A DNA stretch of 43,980 nt from SKLM01 sp964450435 (GTDB lineage: Bacteria; Chloroflexota; Anaerolineae; B4-G1): positions 1 through 43,980 of the forward strand of contig CAYVCX010000017.1 of assembly GCA_964450435.1 (NCBI GenBank), read 5' to 3'. Numbering within the stretch: position 1 is the first letter of the stretch; each line of letters begins with the position of its first letter. Both the position numbers and the translations under genes were made by a program. Positions 10,401 to 16,939 of the stretch are shown here, one piece after another. Under the pieces are notes generated by a model that made no database searches, was not told the origin of the DNA, and saw only the letters and a list, made by a program, of their open reading frames with translations.

Positions 10401-13164
10401 GCTCAAGATCGATCTGGTGATCCTCAACGAGAGAGATGTGGGCTACGCCCAAGAGCTTAGTGACCGGCTTACCAAGGTGATCACACGCATGGAGGACGAC
10501 ACGTGGCTCAACCGGCGGGGTGGCATTTTCGTGGTACGGGCCGACCAGATGGGGAAGCCGACGCAAGTGCTGCTGGCGACCGCTGCACGGGCGGTGCTGG
10601 ATGCCGGGGAAGGCTCGCTAGCTGAGCAGTTGAAGGGGATGATGGAGCCGGCGAGCCGCCTGCCAGCATTCACGCCCAGCGGGATTGAGGGGGAACCAGG
10701 ACCGACGCCGCCGCTGGCACGTCCGCAAGGCCTAGGCTTTGACAACGGGTATGGGGGCTTCAGTGCTGATGGGCGTGAGTACGTCATCTACCTGGACTCT
10801 GGTTCGCCCGGCGAAGCAGAGAGCGCGTGGACACCGGCTCCGTGGATCAACGTGATTGCCAATCGGTCCTTTGGGTTCCTCGTCTCTGAGACGGGCCTGG
10901 GCTACAGCTGGTCTGAGAACAGCGGCGAGAACCGGCTGACGCCCTGGCGGAACGACCCGGTGTCCGATCCACCGGCAGAGGCACTGTATCTTCGGGACGA
11001 GGAGACCGGGGAGGTCTGGACGCCCACGCCGTTGCCGGCCGGGGAGGACGCGGCCTACCTGGTCCGCCATGGGGCGGGTTATTCGGTCTTTGAGCACAAC
11101 AGTCACGGTCTCAAGCAGCGGCTGCGGGTATTCGCGGCGCGAGATGCTCCGGTGAAGGTAGTGCAACTGCGTCTGGAGAACACCTGGGGCCGAGTTCGGC
11201 GCCTGACGGGCACGTTCTTCGCTGAATGGGTGCTGGGCATCAACCGGGAGGAGGCGCAGCAGTACGTGACATCGGACTACGATCCAGAAACCTCAGCGCT
11301 CCTGGCCCGGAATACGTACAGCGCAGAATTCAGCGAACGAGTGGCCTTCCTTGCGGCGAGCGAGGAAGCACACGGGCTGACGGCGGACCGGACGGAGTTT
11401 CTGGGACGGAACGGGGAGATGCAGCATCCTGCGGCACTGGACCGAGTTGGCCTGGCGAGCACAGTGGGCGCAGGGCTCGATCCGTGCGCTGCGCTGCAAG
11501 TGCACGTGGGGCTGGAACCCGGGGAGACAAAGGAGCTGTTCTTCGTGCTGGGGCAGGGAGACGACCGCGCAGGCGCTCTGGAGCTGGTCCGTCGGTATCG
11601 GGACGGTGAAAGAATCCGTGCTGCCTGGGAGGAGGTCACCACATTCTGGGACGATCTCCTGGGAGTGGTGAGGGTGGAAACGCCCGACGCGGCGATGGAC
11701 CTGCTTCTGAATCGATGGTTACTCTACCAGGCGCTGTCCAGCCGGGTGTGGGGACGATCGGCGCTGTACCAGTCAAGCGGGGCGTACGGATTCCGCGACC
11801 AGCTGCAGGATGTGATGTCGCTGGTGCATGCGGCGCCGGAAGTCGCGCGGGACCACATCCTGCGTGCAGCGCGACATCAGTTCGAGGAGGGAGATGTGCT
11901 GCACTGGTGGCACCCGCCCTCAAGCCGGGGAGTGCGGACACGGGTGACGGACGATCTGCTCTGGCTGCCCTACGTTACCGCCGAGTACGTCGAGACGACG
12001 GGCGACGAAGGAATCCTGGACGAAATACTTCCGTTCCGTAGAGGGGAGCCGCTGGCGGAGGGCGAAGACGAGCGGTACGGCAGGTACGAGCTCAGCGAGG
12101 AGAGGGGAACTCTGTACGAGCACTGTCTCCGTGCGCTTGACCGAGGCTCGACGTCTGGGCGCGAGGGGCTGCCGTTGATAGGAGCGGGCGACTGGAACGA
12201 TGGCTTGAACCGTGTGGGGACTGGGGGCCAAGGGGAGAGTGTGTGGCTTGCCTGGTTCCTATACTCCGGCTTGACTCGATTTGCACGGGTGTGTGAGCGG
12301 GTCGGAGATCGGGACCAGGCCGAAGCGTTTGGTGAAAGAGCGCAGGAACTGCAGAGGTCAGTGGAGGAGAGTGCCTGGGACGGGGAGTGGTACACCCGTG
12401 CAACATACGACGACGGAGCCCCGTTAGGATCGTCGGAGAACAAGGAATGCCAGATTTCATCGATGGCGCAGTCCTGGGCGGTGCTCTCCGGTGCCGGGGG
12501 GGAGAAACGGGTGGAGACGGCTATGGAGTCGGTGGCGGACCGGCTGGTGTTGAAGGACGATGAGGCAGCGGGGGGCCTGGTACTGCTCTTCACTCCGCCG
12601 TTCGACAAGACGCCGCGAGATCCGGGCTACATAAAGGGCTACCCGCCGGGCATTCGCGAGAACGGGGGACAATACACGCACGCGGCGCTCTGGGCTGTGT
12701 GGGCCTACACCAAGCTGGACCAAGGAGACCGGGCCGGTCATCTGTTCGGCGTTCTTAATCCCATTTGCCGCAGCGACGCCAGGGCGAAGGCCGAGCACTA
12801 CCGGGTGGAGCCATACGTGGTTGCAGCAGATGTGTACAGTGCGGATGACCACCTGGGGCGAGGAGGCTGGACCTGGTACACGGGGTCGGCAGGGTGGATG
12901 TACCGGCTTGGAATCGAGGCGATCCTGGGGCTGCGGAGGGCCGGAGATGTGCTGCACATCGATCCATGCATCCCCAGGGACTGGTCGAGCTACCGGATGG
13001 CCTATCGGTACGGTGAGAGTGTGTACAGCATCTCGGTTGAGAATCCCACGGGCGTCAGTCGGGGCGTCAAGACCGTGACGGTGGACGGAAAGGAGGCACC
13101 CGAAGGTCGGATCGCGCTCGCAGAGGACGGCGATGATCACCAGGTGACCGTGCAGATGGGGTAG
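4402..13164 (+). CDS. ndvB: Cyclic beta-1,2-glucan synthase (GT84 + GH94), NdvB/ChvB type
   Basis: A giant inner-membrane enzyme, 2,920 aa, within the usual 2,800-2,900 range of the family. It polymerises UDP-glucose into a beta-1,2 chain and then cyclises it. Order of parts: an N-terminal helical region; hydrophobic segments at about 334-390; a glycosyltransferase domain (about 400-740) with ITLDADTVLP near 559-561 and the acceptor motif HRKHRWVRGDWQ near 706; more membrane segments at about 757-945; a glycoamylase-type domain (about 1390-1550: LMPDLVMRNYQETLLNQAN, GESGYYR-like SESGYYRFDAQ); a first GH94 beta-sandwich and linker (about 1590-2080); a second beta-sandwich from 2112; and an (alpha/alpha)6 barrel from about 2430 with GAGDWNDG at 2594-2601, the region of the GH94 catalytic acid. 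The start is ATG-ATG at 4402/4405 without a clear Shine-Dalgarno. No glucan exporter gene (NdvA/ChvA) lies nearby. Confidence 0.93.
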   Translation: MMNPETEQRQEELSLEDRARELAEDQRASRDPGSVPTPLERLAALERALRRAHASFVSVSEERATLSGVGEWLLDNFYLVQQAVRQIGENMPSGYYRRLPKLDESALRGHPRVYAMAREIVRAVGGRIDVDRVERFVRAYQEVRPLTMGELWALPTMLRLSIVEILAWTVTRAADVDIIISDEVLPGTPQLRERAADDIVAAAINSLRAIESQDWDAFFEAVSLVEETLGLDPANVYAAMDFDSRDQCRNAVEELARAVGASEEEVAAEAVRLARLRATAQRTEKSDRFPNRVEHVGFYLIGRGRRELEEAIGFRPGPLERGRRWIFEDATPVYLGGIGAIAALVLGGVLLYAAAAGSGVVGLAAVTVLGLVPASAVGVSVVHAVITRAVPPRILPKLDLSEGVPAEYRTMVVVPGLLSSGEEVEFLLRQLELHYLSNSDPEFGFALLTDFSDAPEKHMPEDEELLERAKVGVQRLNREYGKESGTEDAVGRDGAGPFYLFHRERLWNPSEECWMGWERKRGKLTEFNRLLRGDEQTSFKVKIGNLDFLSGVEYVITLDADTVLPLDSGHQLVGTLAHPLNRAEFDGNETETGGRVVAGYTVLQPRTEVKPTAVTQTRFSRIFAGDAGLDLYTRAVSDVYQDFFGEGIYVGKGIYDVDAFERSLRGRVPENALLSHDLFEGVHGRAGLVTDVVLFEDYPASYLSHAHRKHRWVRGDWQILPWLFPRVPCAGGETGRNRLSTLDRWKILDNLRRSLRTPTLFALLVAGWLGLPGSPWIWTLVVLVTSALPLATGVVTQLVSRLQGGARGMGGPRLEREAARWLLSLVFLPYETILMIDAVGTTLVRMTISHKRLLQWTTAAHTARIFGRRTKIGLLWRQMGAGPVLAVMVAAALSLLRPLMLVLASPILLGWLLSPQIAAWISKPVEEDRKELSHSERRRLRRMVRRTWLYFESFVGPEDHWLPPDHFQEEPRGVVARRTSPTNIGLMLVSTLVAYDMGYIGVMELVLRTSDALDSMDELEKYRGHLLNWYDTRDLSTLRPRYVSTVDSGNLAASLIALRRGLEDVRREPLLPWMRWRGFCDTVDVLSEVAERVGEPDGVAKEAKALRDYARELCERASAARGEPERWIPLLAELEGAVGAEFSRRMQALLEAGSGVLDAATMQDLRLWWEGIVAHLRDLREEVDRIVPWMVVMRERPAMLVGEAGGDVSEDIVQRVSTHEAWLGLQEVLAAIPQVGQTAEVCRRARKQLADLRAFLEGEIEAADELHQEGAVERLEEAREWCDRLDEALDKGRMAAASMMIGLDGLIGRAEEYVRSMDFRFLYDRQRDVFHIGYRVDAEELDGNHYDLLASEARIASFVAISKKDVPQRHWLHLGRPLSGGAADRRGLRTLLSWGGSMFEYLMPDLVMRNYQETLLNQANLAAIRHQMAYGEEKGVPWGVSESGYYRFDAQMNYQYRGFGVPGLGRKRGLGEDLVIAPYASLLAVGLVPGAVLQNVERLIEEGMLGHYGFYEAVDYTESRLPMGETRAIVRSYMAHHQGMIMMALANCLDDGAVVRRFHADPRVESIEFLLQEHVPREAPLEEQPEQILGVERSETERVDLEPWSVSPGAALPQVHTLSNGRFGVLITGAGGGYSFYSGGRRGRGETTALTRWRADTTLDCWGTWVYVQDEESGALWSAFEQPTRAYADEEQVRFYPHQVEVRRRYRDISLHTEITVAPEDDVEIRLVTLTNHSDEPRRLRVSSYGEVVLAAHDEDRRHPAFNKLFIESEYVEEVNGLLFRRRPRSSEEEPLHLGHVLMTSADLQPDHLCESDRGRFIGRGRTVRAPGAFDRLGDGAWPSNDGDGEWLSGTTGMTLDPIMALGQEIEMEPHATARLAYLTLVGGSRGDTIDLARRYRAWPRIERAFAEAHAESEVELRSRDLEVSDLQDVQQLLSVLLYPHGSLRAGPETLKANERGQSALWSYGISGDYPILLVRIADEEGIALIRELLRAHAYWRDRRLKIDLVILNERDVGYAQELSDRLTKVITRMEDDTWLNRRGGIFVVRADQMGKPTQVLLATAARAVLDAGEGSLAEQLKGMMEPASRLPAFTPSGIEGEPGPTPPLARPQGLGFDNGYGGFSADGREYVIYLDSGSPGEAESAWTPAPWINVIANRSFGFLVSETGLGYSWSENSGENRLTPWRNDPVSDPPAEALYLRDEETGEVWTPTPLPAGEDAAYLVRHGAGYSVFEHNSHGLKQRLRVFAARDAPVKVVQLRLENTWGRVRRLTGTFFAEWVLGINREEAQQYVTSDYDPETSALLARNTYSAEFSERVAFLAASEEAHGLTADRTEFLGRNGEMQHPAALDRVGLASTVGAGLDPCAALQVHVGLEPGETKELFFVLGQGDDRAGALELVRRYRDGERIRAAWEEVTTFWDDLLGVVRVETPDAAMDLLLNRWLLYQALSSRVWGRSALYQSSGAYGFRDQLQDVMSLVHAAPEVARDHILRAARHQFEEGDVLHWWHPPSSRGVRTRVTDDLLWLPYVTAEYVETTGDEGILDEILPFRRGEPLAEGEDERYGRYELSEERGTLYEHCLRALDRGSTSGREGLPLIGAGDWNDGLNRVGTGGQGESVWLAWFLYSGLTRFARVCERVGDRDQAEAFGERAQELQRSVEESAWDGEWYTRATYDDGAPLGSSENKECQISSMAQSWAVLSGAGGEKRVETAMESVADRLVLKDDEAAGGLVLLFTPPFDKTPRDPGYIKGYPPGIRENGGQYTHAALWAVWAYTKLDQGDRAGHLFGVLNPICRSDARAKAEHYRVEPYVVAADVYSADDHLGRGGWTWYTGSAGWMYRLGIEAILGLRRAGDVLHIDPCIPRDWSSYRMAYRYGESVYSISVENPTGVSRGVKTVTVDGKEAPEGRIALAEDGDDHQVTVQMG

Positions 13165-13198
13165 GATTCGCCCGCGGCCACGGGGTGCGGGTTAGCGG

Positions 13199-13234
13199 CC
13201 AACCGAAGGCGAGCGTTCGTTGCCGGCCGGTTGG
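13199..13234 (+). terminator. Possible stem-loop after the glucan synthase
   Basis: Inverted repeat CCAACCG (13199-13205) and CGGTTGG (13228-13234) lies 35 bp past the ndvB stop. There is no T-run, so termination by this element alone is uncertain. Confidence 0.35.
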
Positions 13235-13327
13235 TGACGGATAGGATGCCGTGCGGTGCGGCTCTGGCGCGGATGAACCACGGGGAGGGCGCTCTCTGTG
13301 ATTGTATCGAGCGAATGTGGGGTGACG

Positions 13328-14443
13328 ATGGAGACGAATAGAGACAGCGAGGCATTTCTGACGCCACAGGGGTACCTTCAAGGGCGTGCGCAGAGGATGG
13401 AGTCGCCGCGAGGAGGGCTCGTGGTGACCAGCTGCCGTTCCGGCGCTCAGCTGGCGGAGCGGGTGGTCGAGCGGTATGAGGCGCTACTTCGGGAGGGGGG
13501 AGAGCAGAGAGGCGTGCCGCATCTGGCCGGAGTTGACTTCCAGTTCTCGGACGGTGAGACTTGTGTCCGATTGGAGGCTGACGTTAGCGGACAGGATGTG
13601 TTTCTGTTCCAGGCGCTCTACGATCCGGTCTCGAGGCGGAGCGTGGATCAGAACTACGTGGCGTTTCTCGCGGGCGTGCGGGCTTGCCGTGAGTGGGGGG
13701 CGAACTTCGTGACGGGGGTGCTACCGTACCTGGCGTACGCGCGCCAGGACAAGCCGACCAGGTTCGAGCGAGAGCCAACGACGGCGGAGCTGATGGCAGA
13801 TCTCAGCATCGAGGCTGGCATAGATCGTCTGGTGGTATGGGATCCGCACACAGGCCGAATTCATGGGTTCTACGGGAGTGTGCCAGTCAATGGGCTTAGC
13901 TCGCTGAGCCTGTTCACCGAGGTGTTCGGTCGGTTCCGGGGTCGAGATGAGGTCATCGCTGTCGCACCGGATGCAGGGGCCGCCAAGTTCATCATGCACT
14001 TCGCGCGGGCTCTGAACGTGAGCTCAGCCGTAGCCTCGAAGTACCGTCCGAGACCGGAGGAGGCCGAGGTCTCGGAGATCATGGGGGATTTCGGAGGCAA
14101 GCGGATTGGGATCGTGCTGGATGATATGATAAACACCGGGGGCACGGTCGAGGCCACAGTTACCGAGCTGATCGAGGAGAAGGGCATCGAGGAGATCTAT
14201 CTGGGAGTCTCACACAATCTTTGCAGCGAGCGGGCTCTGCAACGGCTGTCCAAACTGTATGCTGGAGGCTCCTTGCGAGAGGCCGTGGTGACTGACAGCG
14301 TGCCGCAGACTGAGGCGTTCCGTGCTCTGCCCTTTCTCTCCGTGGAGAGGATCGCGGATCCGATCTCGCGGGTGATCAACCGGATTCACTACAACCGGTC
14401 GGTCGACGACATAGGCAGCAGGCCGGTGGTGGGGGAGGTGTGA
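13328..14443 (+). CDS. Ribose-phosphate pyrophosphokinase (PRPP synthetase) family protein
   Basis: Expected to make PRPP from ribose-5-phosphate and ATP, feeding nucleotide synthesis and salvage. The protein is 371 aa from ATG 13328. An in-frame GTG at 13298 would add 10 residues, but it lacks family similarity. Family features: FSDGETCVRLEADV near the N-terminus, VLPYLAYARQDKP (flexible-loop region, YARQD), the DPHTGRIHGFY metal/ATP region, a PDAGAAKF loop and the PRPP-binding VLDDMINTGGTV near residue 263. It is longer than typical Prs (about 315) and divergent in its N-terminal 50 residues, so it may be a side branch of the family rather than the housekeeping copy. PolX starts 3 bp after its stop, which indicates co-transcription. 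Confidence 0.85.
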   Translation: METNRDSEAFLTPQGYLQGRAQRMESPRGGLVVTSCRSGAQLAERVVERYEALLREGGEQRGVPHLAGVDFQFSDGETCVRLEADVSGQDVFLFQALYDPVSRRSVDQNYVAFLAGVRACREWGANFVTGVLPYLAYARQDKPTRFEREPTTAELMADLSIEAGIDRLVVWDPHTGRIHGFYGSVPVNGLSSLSLFTEVFGRFRGRDEVIAVAPDAGAAKFIMHFARALNVSSAVASKYRPRPEEAEVSEIMGDFGGKRIGIVLDDMINTGGTVEATVTELIEEKGIEEIYLGVSHNLCSERALQRLSKLYAGGSLREAVVTDSVPQTEAFRALPFLSVERIADPISRVINRIHYNRSVDDIGSRPVVGEV

Positions 14444-14446
14444 GGG

Positions 14447-16180
14447 TTGCCTGTATACAATTCTGACGTTGCAGAAATCTTCAACGAGGTAGCGGATCTT
14501 CTCGAGATCGAGGGAGCGAACGAATACCGGGTGCGGGCGTACCGCCGGGCGGCCCGGGTTATCTCTACACTGGGGAGAGACGTGTCGGAGATGGTGGAGG
14601 CGGGGGAAGACCTGACCGAACTCGCGGGCATTGGTGAGGATCTGGCCGGCAAGATCGAGGAGATTGTGAGGACTGGAGATCTGAAGCAATTGGAGGAGCT
14701 TGAGCAGGAGACGCCGCCGGCGTTGGCGAAGATGTTGGATGTTAGCGGCCTGGGCCCCAAGCGAGTGCAGACCATCTATGAGGAACTCGGCGTGACGACG
14801 TTGGAGGAACTGGAGGAGGCAGCGCGCCAGGGCGAGATTCGAGAACTACACGGGCTGGGTGAGAAGACCGAATGGAAGATCCTGGAGGATGTTGAGCGCT
14901 GGAGCGAGGAGGCGCGCACTCGACGTGACATGGCGGAGGAGAGAGTTGAGCCACTGCTCGACTTTCTGCGGAACATGGACAAGGTGGGGCGAGCAGAAGC
15001 CGCAGGGAGCTACCGACGCAGGAAGGAGACCGTCGGCGATCTGGACATCCTGGCCACCAGCGATTTCGGAGAGGAGGTGATCTCCCGCTTCGTCGAGTAC
15101 GAGGATGTAGAGGAGATCGTCTCTCAGGGGGAGACTCGCTCGACGGTGGTGTTCCACTCCGGGCTGGATGTGGACCTGCGGGTGGTAGAGGAGAGGAGCT
15201 ACGGTGCCGCGCTTCTGTACTTCACTGGCTCCAAGCAACACAATATCACTCTGCGTAACATGGCCCTTGACCAGGGCTGGAAGATCAACGAGTATGGCGT
15301 GTGGGACACGAGGGCCGAACCAACAGATGAGGAGCAGATCGCGGGCGAGACCGAAGAGGAGATCTACGCCTTGTTCGATCTGCCTTGTATCCCTCCCGAG
15401 CTGCGTGAGGCGCGTGGTGAGGTGGAAGCGGCGCGGGAAGGGAATCTGCCTGAACTGGTGACTCTGGAGGACGTGCGAGGAGACCTCCAGTCACACACTT
15501 TCGCCAGCGACGGACGGGCCTCTCTAGAGGAGATGGCACAGGCGGCACAGGCGCTGGGCCACGAGTACCTGGCCATCTCCGATCACTCGGCGTATATGGG
15601 GGTGACGCAAGGGCTGGATGCTGCCGGGCTCGAGGAGCGGATCGAAGAGATCGAGCGCGTGAATGAGAAGATGGAGAGCATCCTGCTTTTGACCAGCGTC
15701 GAGGTGGACATTATGGAAGACGGGTCGCTAGACCTGCCTAACGCCATTCTGGAGAGGTTGGATCTGGTGATCGTCGCCGTACATTCGCATTTTGACCTTT
15801 CCGCAGACAAGCAAACCGAGCGGATTATCCGGGCGATGGACAATCCTAACTGCCACATCCTGGCCCACCCCACAGGCCGACAGATCAACAAACGCCCTCC
15901 TGTGGAGGTTGATGTGGGCCGTCTGATGGACGCGGCACTGGAGCGAGGCTGTTTTCTGGAGTTGAACGCCCAGCCAGACCGTCTCGACCTGAACGACGTG
16001 CACTGCAGGATGGCAAAGGACCGAGGGCTGAAGGTTGCCGTTTCGACCGATGCGCACTCGACGGGAGAACTGGGATTCCTGCGGTTTGGTGTGTATCAGG
16101 CGCGGCGGGGCTGGCTGGAGGCGGCCGATGTGTTGAACACCAGAAGCTGGGACGATCTGAAGGAGATTGTCAGAAGGTAG
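14447..16180 (+). CDS. polX: DNA polymerase/3'-5' exonuclease PolX
   Basis: Gap-filling repair polymerase, 577 aa, the usual PolX length. The N-terminal 8-kDa/HhH region (ADLLEIEGANEYRVRAYRRA; LAGIGEDLAGKIEEIV; VSGLGPKRV) is followed by the family-X catalytic core with Asp198 and Asp200 in VGDLDILAT and Asp243 in LDVDLRVV. A C-terminal PHP exonuclease domain follows (DLQSHTFASDG at 346-356, ISDHS, EVDIMEDG, AVHSH, LAHPTGR, STDAH). The first PHP histidine is Gln (DLQSH), a variant that I recall also in Thermus PolX, so it is not evidence of inactivity. The start is TTG 14447: the GGGGGAGG at 14431-14438 is well placed, and the next residues match PolX N-termini. The gene is 3 bp behind the PRPP synthetase gene. 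Confidence 0.95.
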   Translation: MPVYNSDVAEIFNEVADLLEIEGANEYRVRAYRRAARVISTLGRDVSEMVEAGEDLTELAGIGEDLAGKIEEIVRTGDLKQLEELEQETPPALAKMLDVSGLGPKRVQTIYEELGVTTLEELEEAARQGEIRELHGLGEKTEWKILEDVERWSEEARTRRDMAEERVEPLLDFLRNMDKVGRAEAAGSYRRRKETVGDLDILATSDFGEEVISRFVEYEDVEEIVSQGETRSTVVFHSGLDVDLRVVEERSYGAALLYFTGSKQHNITLRNMALDQGWKINEYGVWDTRAEPTDEEQIAGETEEEIYALFDLPCIPPELREARGEVEAAREGNLPELVTLEDVRGDLQSHTFASDGRASLEEMAQAAQALGHEYLAISDHSAYMGVTQGLDAAGLEERIEEIERVNEKMESILLLTSVEVDIMEDGSLDLPNAILERLDLVIVAVHSHFDLSADKQTERIIRAMDNPNCHILAHPTGRQINKRPPVEVDVGRLMDAALERGCFLELNAQPDRLDLNDVHCRMAKDRGLKVAVSTDAHSTGELGFLRFGVYQARRGWLEAADVLNTRSWDDLKEIVRR

Positions 16181-16234
16181 GACGAATGCATCGAGGCTGG
16201 CAGCGTTTCAAGAGATCGAAAGGAGACCGGAACC

Positions 16235-16939
16235 ATGTTCCCAATCGGTGACTCCGACGTCAAGGGGGCCGGCCCAGGGATCGTGACCGGCACCCTGGTG
16301 ATCGTGACCACCGCTGTCTTCCTTGCCCAAGCTACCCTATTTCGGGCGGAGCTGAGGACAGTGTTCAATCAGTACGGCGTGGTCCCAGCTGACATCCTGC
16401 AAGGGAAACGGCTGTACTCACTTCTCACCTCGATGTTCCTGCACGGCGGATGGGTTCACCTGATCAGCAACATGATGTTCCTCTTGGTGTTCGGTGACAA
16501 TGTGGAAGCAGCTCTGGGGAAGGTCTTGTATCCCATTTTCTACATCTGCGGTGGAGTTGCTGCGATGACGGTTCACGTACTGGTGAATCCCGCGAGCAGC
16601 TTGCCAAGTGTAGGGGCCAGTGGTGCGATCGGAGCGGTACTGGGAAGCTACATCGTGATGTTTCCCCGGTCTCAGGTGAAGGCGCTGCTGATTCTCGGGT
16701 TTTTCGTAGTCGTCCGACGGGTGACGGCCATATTGTTCCTGGGAGTGTGGTTCGCCATGCAGTTTCTTAGCGGCGTCGCCAGCCTGGGCGTGGAGACGGC
16801 GGAAGCCGGCGGGGTGGCCGTGTGGGCCCACGTGGGAGGCTTTGTCTTCGGGCTGGTGGTTGGATTCCTCTTCAGGGACAGAGCCAAGGATCTGACATTG
16901 GAGCGCGGCCCCAGTCGTGCGGAGAGGCGGCCACTATGA
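16235..16939 (+). CDS. Rhomboid-family intramembrane serine protease
   Basis: A 234-aa membrane protein with six or so hydrophobic segments. The catalytic dyad is visible: Ser129 in VGASGAIGAVLG and His199 in AHVGGFVFG. The L1-loop signature LHGGWVHLISNMMFL with the HxxxN helix is present. The N-terminus MFPIGDSD is typical of the bacterial rhomboid group. ATG 16235 follows AAAGGAGA. The C-terminal tail is short and charged. The stop codon overlaps the ligA start (ATGA at 16936-16939), so the two are probably translationally coupled. This is a positional link only, since rhomboids have no known role in DNA ligation. The substrate is unknown. Confidence 0.93.
   Translation: MFPIGDSDVKGAGPGIVTGTLVIVTTAVFLAQATLFRAELRTVFNQYGVVPADILQGKRLYSLLTSMFLHGGWVHLISNMMFLLVFGDNVEAALGKVLYPIFYICGGVAAMTVHVLVNPASSLPSVGASGAIGAVLGSYIVMFPRSQVKALLILGFFVVVRRVTAILFLGVWFAMQFLSGVASLGVETAEAGGVAVWAHVGGFVFGLVVGFLFRDRAKDLTLERGPSRAERRPL

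Noticed and set aside
14447..16180. Gln in place of the first PHP histidine of PolX as a sign of a dead exonuclease
   Set aside because: The same DLQxH variant occurs, as I recall, in Thermus PolX, and the other ligands are intact.
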